DNA of 64,000 nucleotides from Rugalucina vietnamica. Taxonomy: Eukaryota > Mollusca > Bivalvia > Lucinida > Lucinidae. The notes under the pieces are model-generated. The model made no database searches. It was not told the DNA's origin and saw nothing but the letters and a program-made list of their open reading frames with translations. The position numbers and the translations under genes were made by a program. Shown here in pieces: positions 41,201-53,200 of the stretch (the stretch's first letter is position 1; each line of letters begins with the position of its first letter). The stretch is from NCBI GenBank assembly GCA_964017185.1, contig OZ024876.1:16690226-16754225 (forward strand), written 5' to 3'.

Positions 41201-44200
41201 GCGTGGCCAAATTTGACCCCAGGGGCATGAATGGCACAATTTATGTAGAGGACCATTAGCCATTGCTACATACCAAATATCAAAGCTGTGGGCCTAGTGG
41301 TTTCAGAGAAGAAGATTTTTTTAGTTTTTCCAATTTTAAGTCAATGGAGACTATCGACCCCCGGGGCGTGGCTAAATTTGACCCCAGGGGCATGGCTGGC
41401 ACAATTTATGTAGAGGACCATTAGCCATTGCCACATACAAAATATCAAAGCTGTGGGCCCTGTGGTTTCAGAGAAGAAGATTTTTTAATTTTTTTCCCAT
41501 AGTAAGTCTATGGAGACTATCGACCCCCGGGGCGTGGCCAAATTTGACCCCAGGGGCATGAATGGCACAAATTATGTAGAGGACCATTAGCCATTGCTAC
41601 ATACCAAACATCAAAGCTGTGGGCCTAGTGGTTTCAGAGAAGAAGATTTTTTAATTTTTTTCCCATAGTAAGTCTATGGAGACTATCAACCCCCGGGGCG
41701 TAGCCAAATTTGACCCCGGGGACATGATTGGCACAATTTATGTAGAGGACCATTAGCCATTGCCACATACAAAATATCAAAGCTGTGGGCCCTGTGGTTT
41801 CAGAGAAGAAGATTTTTTAATTTTTTTCCCATAGTAAGTCTATTGAGACTATCAACCCCCAGGGCGTGGCCAAATTTGACCCCAGGGGCATGAATGGCAC
41901 AATTTATGTAGAGGACCATTAGCCATTAATTTATGTAGAGGACCATTAGCCATTGCTACATACCAAATATCAAAGCTGTTGGCCTAGTGGTTTCAGAGAA
42001 GAAGATTTTTTTAGTTTTTTTCCTATTGTAGGTCTATGGAGACTATCGACCCCCGGGGCGTGGCCAAATTTGACCCCAGGGGCATGATTGGCACAATTTA
42101 TGTAGAGGACCATTAGCCATTACCACCTACAAAATACCAAAGCTGTGGGCCCTGTGATTTCAGAGAAGAAGATTTTTTAATTTTTTTCCCATAGTAAGTC
42201 TATGGAGACTATCAACCCCCGGGGCGTGGCCAAATTTGACCCCAGGGGCATGAATGGCATAATTTATGTAGAGGACCATTAGCCATTGCTACATACCAAA
42301 TATCAAAGCTGTGGGCCTAGTGGTTTCAGAGAAGAAGATTTTTTTAGTTTTTCCAATTGTAAGTCAATGGGGACTATCGACCCCCGGGGCGTGGCCAATT
42401 TGACCCCAGGGGCATGGCTGGCACAATTTATGTAGAGGACCATTAGCCATTGCCACATACAAAATATCAAAGCTGTGGGCCCTGCGGTTTCAGAGAAGAA
42501 GATTTTTGAATTTTTTTCCCATAGTAAGTCTATGGAGACTATCGACCCCCGGGGCGTGGCCAAATTTGACCCCAGGGGCATGAATGGCACAATTTATGTA
42601 GAGGACCATTAGCCATTGCTACATACCAAATATCAAAGCTGTGGGCCTAGTGGTTTCAGAGAAGAAGATTTTTTTAGTTTTTCCCATTGTATGTCTATGG
42701 GACCTATCTGTTGCCATGGAAACCACAATTTTGATACAATCTGCTCCAAAACCTAATGCCATCAATCCCCCAACCCAATTATGGTTCACATTAAATTTGA
42801 TCAAGATCGGCCTACTAGCTTTAGAAATATTCTTCTTTGAAATTGTGGACGGACGACGACGACGACGGACGACGACGACGACGGATGCCTGCCTATCCTA
42901 TAAGCTCACCTGTGAGCCTTCGGCTCAGGTGAGCTAACAAGAGAACCAATGGTCTAGTAGCTCACCTGAGAGATTTGCTCATCGTAAGCTTAAAGGTCCC
43001 AAGCCCCCAAGCCCTGCCTGTATGAACCACAGGGGCATGATTGACAGGATTTATAGAGGATTTCTATGCATTGCTACACAAACTAGAGGACCATTGGTCC
43101 TGTAGCTCACCTGAGAGATTATCACATTGTAAGCTCATGAGATTTAAACTAATTGAGAATCGACCAATGAAAGTCTATGCATGGACACTATTGACCCCCG
43201 GGGCATGGCCAAATTTGACCCAGGGGCATGACTGGCACAATTTATAATGGGGACTACCAAAAATTGCTACATACAAAATATAGAAGCTCTGGGCCTTTTG
43301 GTTTCAGAGAAGAAGATTTTTGTTAGTTTTTCCCATTGTAAGTCTATGGAGACTATCTACCCCCGGGGCGTGGCCAAATTTGACCCCAGGGGCATGGCTG
43401 GCACAATTTATGTAGAGGACTATTAGCCATTGCCACATACAAAATATCAAAGCTGTGTGCCCTGTGGTTTCAGAGAAGAAGATTTTTTATTTTTTTCCCA
43501 TAGCAAGTCTATTGAGACTATCAACCTCCGGGGCCTGGCCAAATTTGACCCCAGGGGCATGAATGGAACAATTTATGTAGAGGACCATTAGCTATTGCTA
43601 CATACCAAATATCAAAGCTGTGGGCCTAGTGGTTTCAGAGAAGAAGATTTTTTTAATTTTTTTCCCATAGTAAGTCTATGGAGACTATCAACCCCCGGGG
43701 TGTGGCCAAATATGACCCCAGGGGCATGAATGGCACAATTTTTGTAGAGGACCATTAGCAATTGCTACATACCAAATATCAAAGCTGTGGGCCTAGTGGT
43801 TTCAGAGAAGAAGATTTTTTTAGTTTTTCCTATTGTAAGTCTATGGAGACTATCGACCCCCGGGGCATGGCCAGATTTGACCCCAGGGGCATGGCTGGCA
43901 CAATTTATGTAGAGGACCATTAGCCATTGCCACATACCAAATATCAAAGCTGTGGGCCCTGTGGTTTCAGAGAAGAAGATTTTTTATTTTTTTTCCCATA
44001 GTAAGTCTATGGAGACTATCGACCTCCCGGGGCCTGGCCAAATTTGACCCCAGGGGCATGAATGGCACAATTTATGTAGAGGACCATTAGCCATTGCTAC
44101 ATACCAAATATCAAAGCTGTGGGCCTAGTGGTTTCAGAGAAGAAGATTTTTTTAGTTTTTCCCATTGTAAGTCTATGGGACCTATCTGTTGCCATGGAAA

Positions 44201-47200
44201 CCACAATTTTGATACAATCTGCTCCAAAACCTAATGCCACCATTCACCAACCCAATTATGGTTCACATTAAATTTGATCAAGATCGGCCTACTAGCTTCA
44301 GAAATATTCTTCTTTGAAATTGTGGACGGACGACGACGACGACGGACGACGGACGGACGACGACGGACGACGGATGCCTGCCTATCCTATAAGCTCACCT
44401 GTGAGCCTTCGGCTCAGGTGAGCTAAAAATATAAAAGCTCGAGGGCTCATGGTTTTAGAGAAGAAATATTTGATTTCCATTGTAAGTTTACAAAATAGAA
44501 AATTTACAAAATAGAAAATTATTACACTCACTTATTAAGTTTTTTTTCTAATAAAGCAATCAAAACTTGAATAAACCTGTTCCATCAGTTTTATCCTCCA
44601 TCTAATATTCCCAGCAGTCTGTCATATCTTCATTACACTGTCATTTTCACATGACATGTAGTGCAAACCACAGTTTCCCCACTTGCAGGGACAACGTGAA
44701 GGTAAAAACCTTGCTCAGTTTAACAGCTATCCCTTCCCTCAGGGATGGGGGCATGATTACAAATGACTGGTGAATAATGACACAGCATTTACTAAAACCT
44801 TGTAATATTTGACACACATTCTGAGCATGTTTGCCTATACAAAAACAAAGGCGCTGAGCAGCTGTGCAGGGACTGCACAGCAGATCTGCATCTTTTTTTT
44901 TTGCTACATGGACAGTACTATTCCCCTTTTTGTTAGATCCTAAATTTCATAGTACTATTTAGCTTGCCTCCTTTTGTAGATGTACAGTTCGGTTTGTTTC
45001 AGACTTGGTCGGAAATCCTGTCAACCAGTTTTCTTGCATAGCAACTAGCATTATTACCTCAAATGATCTCCCGGCATAATGTCTAGATGAACATGACAGG
45101 GCTAACTGCATGGCCACCTGGCACCATCGTTGTTCTACCAGAGCAAGGGGAGACAAATGCTTGAAGAAATTCACAATCAGTTTCAGGAAGTTCTCCAGCT
45201 GCACAGCACTCTGGGTAACGAGGGTCTTTGGTGTGATGTCCTCATAGCACCAGAGTGGACGGCCTCTCCTGCAGAACAGTACGAAATCTTGCCCATGCAA
45301 TAAACAGAGATTTTTTATAGCTTTAAAAATCGAAAATTTTCAGCCGAAAAATTTTGATATTTTTCTTATTTTGGCTCAAAACACAGCTTGTGGGTACATG
45401 TTAGAACCGCCTCAGCGAGGCAGTTCTAACGAGTACCCACAATCTATGTTTTGAATCAAAAATAAGAGAAATAGGTATACCACTGTAAACCCAAGTTTGA
45501 CTGTATAAAACTGGGGTTCAAGGTGGTATACATTTCAGGGACATGTTAACCTGATGTATATGACCTCTTTTCATGGTTTTCTTAAACCGATATGAAGCTT
45601 TAGGCTGGTGTGAAATATTGACCTCTGCTTGTCAAAACGATTTTACTGATTTTTGGAATGGATTATTATCAGTTTTAAATAGCCAAACAATCAACTTTTT
45701 TGCATGGTGATACCTCCATTAGATCTCTCATACAAGTCAATTTGAATTTTGTTACCAAAAATCAAGGTATGACTTGAAAACATTACCCAAATCCCATTTG
45801 GTAAAATGCAATAAATTCACAACAAACTGCTGATGTCAAAAACAATGTCATGCAAACTTAGATCAGGAAGACATGTACATGAAATAAATATGTCTTTTAA
45901 ACCCCATTTTTATCTAGTGAGACTGGGCTATATATGTTTTCTTTTCTTGATTTCCATCCCAGGGTACCCACGCTTTTGTCAAAACCAAATTCCAGGACTT
46001 TTCCAGGCCAGATGAGTAATTTTCAAGGTCTGATCACAACAAAATTCCAGGACTTTTCCAGGATCGTCAAATTTATAACTCGCAACAAGAAACAGTTTTT
46101 CTTATCTGAAACAGCGGACCTCGGTAATTGGGAGTAAGGATTTGACTTTGCACGTTCTTAACTTTCAGAAACTATGTTTAAACAACCCTTTTCCCGAAAT
46201 TCGAAAACGCATCCGCGTTAACTTTGATCCGTGTGTATTCGGACTCCCTCGGCCAAACCGATTATTTCCCTTGTACGGTTGGGTATGAAAGCCCCATCCC
46301 AGCTGTATATAAGACGGTACCGCAAAAAAAGACCGGAATATAGCGTCGCGCCCGAAAATATGATCAACAACGATCGATATTACCTATTCTATTGTTATTA
46401 AATCTTACACTTCTTTCTGGGCCTGACATTTCCAGGGCAAACCATATTCCCGGACGATTCACAGAAAAATGATGAAAATTACAGATTCCAGGACTTTTCA
46501 TGACCGGGAACACAGTTTTACTAATTCCCCGACCTTTCCCGAATTCCCGGTAGCGTGGGAACCCTGCCATCCAAAACATAGTTTGTGGGTACTCATTAGA
46601 ACTGCCAGGGCAGATCTAATTTGTACCCACAGTCAATGTTTAGAACACAAAACAAGTAAGAATAAAACATTTTCAATGACAGATGATAATTTTTCTTTGA
46701 TGAAAAGATTAGATTGTTTTCCTAATGATACCTTTTGCTCATCATCTCAATCACCGCCCTGACGATATCCATGACAGTTTTATGGATATCTTCATCCGTG
46801 GTTGCCATAGTTTCCGAGGGTTGTTCTGGAGTCACTGGGGTCGTGGGGGTCCCAGGCATCAAGGTCGTCGAACTGTCAACCCTGAACAGGGGCCGGGACT
46901 CTTCAGAATGATCTTCTGCACTCTGATTGGCTGAAAAATAGGCTTCCTTTATTGAGATTTACTCCACTTGATTAATACATGCATTGGGAAAAGAGGAATA
47001 CATAGATGTATTTTGGGAAAAGTATATGCAATGGGGACATGATCCAACTTAAGCAACTGTGATAGTAGCAGTAACCTGAACCTATAATGCCATCTTAAGT
47101 GATAGTCAATCCATTGGTTTATGATATTTGTTTGTTTCGTGGTTTAACACCCCAGTCAACATTTTTATAGTCAAGTCTGGAAAGAGCCACCACTTCCTAG

Positions 47201-50200
47201 ATATTAATCTAAATCAGTACTTACTTGCCCTACACCAGGAGGTGTTTCAAACCATGGACCTCTCAATCCAAAGTCTGACATTCTAGCTCTCCACTACATA
47301 ATAACTGATCCTAAAGGTAAGTCTTTCACAATACTGGGGAGTGTTGGGTGATTCACAAAAGCTTGTCTTAAAAGAAATCTTGAATTATAACCAGCCCAAC
47401 TGGTTTATTAAATCAATGAGTCATTTTTCTGTATAATCGCATGATGGCAGGGTATACCTGTTTCATTGGGACTTGTGTCCTTGACCTCAGAAATCATCTC
47501 CAAGGTGTCATCAAGGTTAGTCTGGTAACTTAGCAACAGTCTGGCAGCTTCTGGGTGATCCTGATTGGCCGCTAACAGCATCAGGTTCTCTAGAAGCTTC
47601 TTACAATGCTCATAAACCATTTCCTTGTTGTGGTCTAAGCCTATAAATTAATTATCAAAAGTAATATGAGCCGCGACGCGAGAAAACCGGTCTTCGGGGT
47701 TTCCGACCAGGTCCGACACAAACCGGCATGTACAGTCTCAAAAGGAGGCTAGAGGCTTGAAATTTTGGCTATAAGTAGAAGAGGAATTGTACTATCCGAG
47801 TAGCGAAAACAAAGGCGCTGATCAGCTTCGCGGTTACCGCGAAGCTGATCTGCGCCTTTGTTTTCGCCTAGGCAAAAATCCGGTTTTCTCACGATGCGGC
47901 TCATATGTGTGAAATCAAACAATTTTATATTTTATGCATACTTGTGCTGCAGTGCAACAAACGTTTATCCAAGACTAAGCATCCAAGTTTGTTAAATACA
48001 GATGATTATTCAAAATTTAAGCAAAAGCTGACGTTACCAGTGTTTAACATGTGTATGCCCTTGTATGTAATGAGCCGCGACGCAAGAAAACCGGTCTTCG
48101 GGGTTTCCGACCAGGTCTGACACAAACTGACCTGTACAGTCACAGAAGCGGGCTAGAAGCTTGAAATTTCGGATATAAGAAGAAGAGGGAATATACTCTC
48201 CGTGTAGCGAAAACAAAGGCGCTGATCAGCTTCGCGGTCACCGCGAAGCTGATCTGCGCCTTTGTTTTCGCATAGGCAAAAATCCGGTTTTCTCACGATG
48301 CGGCTCTAATCATGTATGTTTTTCATTACTCACAAGCCCAACTGCATATGGCCAATGAGTTGATTTTTTGTTCACCAAAATACTTACAAACACTTTTCTT
48401 GAATCAGCAGAATAGCCTTAGAAATATTTTTAAAATGTGCAAGGTGTGAGGATCAATTGCGGGCTCAGAGATAAAGTTCATAACATGTCAAGCAGAGTTT
48501 TTTTCTGTTCCCTAAACTATTAAGTCCAATCAAACTCTTTGGACATGGTATCAGCATAAACAAGTCACTAAAAGCAATATCTACAACTATGAGATAACAT
48601 ACCCAGAAAAATGACCTGTAACTTGTTGGCAGAAGGGCAGACCAATCAACTATGAGATAACATACCCAGAAAGATAACGTGTATCATGGTTGGCAGATAT
48701 GCAGACCAATCAACTATGAGATAACATACCCAGAAAGATAACGTGTATCATGGTTGGCAGATATGCAGAACAATCAACTATGAGATAACATACCCAGAAA
48801 GATAACGTGTATCATGGTTGGCAGATATGCAGAACAATCAACTATGAGATTACATACCCAGAAAGATAACGTGTAACATGGTTGGCAGATAGGCAGACCA
48901 ATCAACTATGAGATAACATACCCAGGAAGATGACTTGTAACATGGTTGGCTGACGGGCAGACCAATCAACTATGAGATAACATACCCAGGAAGATGACTT
49001 GTAACGTGGTTGCCAGATGGGCAGACAAATCAACTATGAGATAACATACCTAGAAAGATGACATGTAACATGGTTGGCAAATGGGCAGACCAATCAATCT
49101 CAAGACCATCTAACACCAGGTCGGATATAAACATGATGGAAATATTGCACCTGAAAAGGAATACATATGAGCCTTTGCATGAGAAAACCAACAATCTGGG
49201 TTTTCGACCAGGTCTGACATAAACCGTACTGTGCAGCTACAGAAGATGGCTAGAAGCTTGAAATATTAGATTTAGGAAGAAGAAGAATTGTACTGTACTT
49301 TTCGCTATCTGTATTAAACATTATGGCTTACGGTTGCTGGGATGTAAATAAAGAAATGAGCCGCCTCGTCAGGGGCGGATCCAGGATTTCTGAAGAGGGG
49401 GTTCAAATGTAGAAAAGGGGGGTTCGTTTGCTGAATTTCGCACAAAATCTTTTGAAATTCCCCATGAAAACGAAATAATGTGGGTCCAGAGGGGGGTTCA
49501 AACAAACCCCTTTAACCCCCTCTAAATTTGCCACTGCTCGTGGGAAAACCAACGTGGTTTCCGAACAGGTCCAACACAAACCGACCTGTACAGTCATAGA
49601 AAAGAGCTAGAAGCTTGAAATTTCGGATTTAAGTAGAAGAGGAATTGTACTATCCGAGTAGCGAAAACAAAGGCGCTGATCAGCTTCGCGGTTACCGCGA
49701 AGCTGATCTGCGTCTTTGTTTTCGCCTATGCAGGTTGTTGGTTTTCCCGTGAGGCGGCTCAAATAAAGAAATCTGTTAAAAATCTGCATAAAAAATACCT
49801 GTGAAAACCAGCAGAAGGCAGCAGGTTCTCTGGTAAGAATTCCAGTAATGGTGCAAAATATCCACCATATGCTGGCATTGGTAGGGGGTAGGGCATCTTG
49901 GTCTCCACTCTGTGAGGGTCGGTTGTACGCCTAGCAGGAGATGTTAAGGGCATCTCATCCTCTGAAACGATAGGAAAATTATCTAAGCTGCAACGCGAGA
50001 AAAACTGTCTTCAGGTGTACGATCAGGTCTGATAAAAATTAGCCTGTATCACACAGAAGGAAGACTAAAGAACTTTTGAATTTAAGAAGAAAAGGGGTTG
50101 TTCTTTCTGTGAAGTGATAACAGAAGGTGCAGACTGGTTGTGCAGTTACTGCACAGCTGATATGCGCCTTTGTTTTTGCTGCACAGCTGGTCTCCATCTT

Positions 50201-53200
50201 TGTTTTTGCAGCATAAGCAAAAAGCCAGTCTTCTCATGATGTGGCTCACCTAATGATATAAACAAAAGACACTGAGTTATTTGTCCCCTAGAATGAGTTT
50301 AAGATCAAGATTAATAAGTATATGATGACCCCATTGATTTAATGCTTTTCTGTCCACTGTCAACAGCTCATGTCATATTGGGAGGTTCAGTTATAGTAGC
50401 AAATGGGCTGCGATGCGAGAAAACCTGTCTTCAGCATTTCCAACCAGGTACGAAGCAAACTGGCCTGTGCAACTACAGAGGATGGCTAGAAGCTTGAAAT
50501 TTGTAGATTTTGGAAGAAAAGGAATTGGACTATCCGAGTAGAGAAAACATAGGAGCTAATCAGCTGTGCAGTTACTGCACAGCTGATCTACATGTACGCC
50601 TTTGTTTTGGCATAAGCAAAACTCCAGTTTTCTCTTGACGTGGCTCAAATGGTCTTGGACTTGAAACAGCAGAAAAGGAATAATGGCCATAGAAATATAT
50701 TCAAAACTAGAAAAAGTGCCTTGAGAGGCACGCATACCCCCGGCTGGTAGCACCCGCCCCCCGAAGCCCCCCCCCCCCCTAGCCCCAACATGCCCACATA
50801 AGTGGGGAGGGGGGTTGTAGTAGAATGACATCTATTTTAGAGCAGTATACAGAGCTGGCGTGTATACTCAATCTAGGACTTGATCGCGGACATTGAGGGT
50901 CAGGTCCTCGGTCCTAGAGGGAAAACAGAATGTCATTCTTTAATTATAATAATAAAAAAAATCAATAAATATAAAACATGTCCTAGATATTGACCTCTAC
51001 TACCACCCTGGTTATGGCCCCCTAATGTCATTAGATACATAGCAAAGCTTATTGAGTACCTATATGGTCTAAGTACGAATGATTTCGTACTTTCGGTTGT
51101 GAAGAAAAGTACAGAAAATACAATTTTTATAGAAGTTCTAGATTTTGACCTCTAGCCCCACCCCCCTCATATGGACCCTAGAGTCTGAACCTAACCTGAT
51201 GCCTATGGTCGAAGTATAAAAGCTTTCTGACAAGACTTTGTGGATGTCAAGATATAGACTTACAGAAAATTTCTCATGGTATCTATCATATTATAAAGGT
51301 GTCCTAGATGTTGAACTCTAGCCCCACGCCAGGGGATGGTACCCAGAATTCGGTGCCATGAAATGAAAGCAAACCCTACAGGTTATCTATGATGTAAATA
51401 GGAATACATTCCTTTGATTATTTATTAAGATATGGACTTAGAAATGAAACATTAACATTATAAACAGCACATTTTAAAGATGACCTAGATATTGACCTCT
51501 AGCCCCACCCCCGGGCATGGACCCTGGGGTCCGAACTAATGGAAACAAAGCAAACCCTATAGGGTACCTATGGTCCAAATATGAATGGTTTCTGATGGTT
51601 GGTTCATGAGATATACACTATTAGAGAAACTTTAACCAAAACTTTGACATAAATTCCACGAACGTTCCGGAATTACGAACGAACTAACGAACGAATACAC
51701 GAACGAATGAACGAACACACGAACGTACGAACGGAAAACACGGGGACCCAACTGTTAATCGTGATTATTGATGCGACGTGGAATGTTAATGCATGCCATT
51801 ATGAAGTTTTGTATGCGTCGGCGAGTTCGTTACGAATGCGACGTTCCACATCCTCTATCCTTGGACGGTAAGTACCACATGTTTTGCTCTCGTGAAAATA
51901 AACAAAGCCGAGTTTACAAAATCAGCGTCCACTATGATCTGCAAAATTCTTCTATGTTCCCACCTGAAATCAACTGGAATACTTACGGCACTTGTGTTTT
52001 TCAGCTAATGGTTTATAAAGTTGACAGGTAGATACAAGATTGCCACGAATACACATTACATTCTTAAAGTCCATTTGTTTTTCTAATTCTTGGTCGTAAA
52101 CTAAGAAGTATAACACAGTCCTAATGGTGTCTTTATTGAAATATGTATCAAAATGGCTTTGTAAATGCACATTTATTTACTGAGCGTGAAAAACAGTAAG
52201 ATAAGTACCTTTTGTATGCATCGAAGATGAAGGTACGTCCTACTAGAATGAGTCATGGAAGAATTAGCATTTTGTTGTGCTCTTACAAAAGTTATTTACG
52301 TCAATGCAGAAGCATAACTTGCGCTTATTGCATGGTGTATTTTTTCCTTGTACTACATGTACTTCGTTGAGCGAGCTTCAAAGAATGTGCCACTTTTATT
52401 TTGAATGAGGTCACAGAGTGGTTTTCTGATATAGCTTTGTCAACATTCGAGTGACTTCTTGCCTCGAAACAGCAAATCATTTTCGGGCATATCAGTGACA
52501 AATGTAATATGTTTTCTAACATTAAATGACCGCTAAACCAAATATTATTTGATCATTTAATATCGGTGGCTCGATGCTCCTCTTTTTGATAAGCGGAGGT
52601 TGGGGGGGGGGGGCGGGGAACAAAATAATTAAAGGGATTTGTGCGGTTTTTAGGTGCGGTTGTCAGTCAGTTTTCCATTGGGAATGGTGTGTTGTACAAG
52701 AACAGCGATCAACTATGGTTATTTTATTGCAATTAGAAGAGTCTTTCGGGAGCCCCTTGAACTCTCCGCCTCAGGCTAAAACAACTTTCTCCAGCCTCTG
52801 CAAATGTTAATACAGTATAAAAACATGGTTGACCCCTTTAACATGTATCTAGAAAATATTAATTGAAGAAAATGCATCACTGTCTACATATCGTAACATT
52901 TGCTATTTTATTTTACTGATTCATCGGTCTCAATCTTCAACGACGCATTTCTGTGTCGCATATAAAATTTTAACAAAATCTATGATGCATACGAAAGATG
53001 CTTATCTTTCTGTTTTTCACGCTCAGTAAATAAGTGTGCATTTACAAAGCCATTTTGATACATATTTCAATAAAGACACCGCAAGACTGTGTTGTACTTC
53101 TTAGAATACGGTCAAGAATGATAAAAAACAAAAGGAATTTAAGAATGTAATGAGTTTTCGTGGCAATCTTGTATCTACCTGTCAACTTTATAAACCATTA

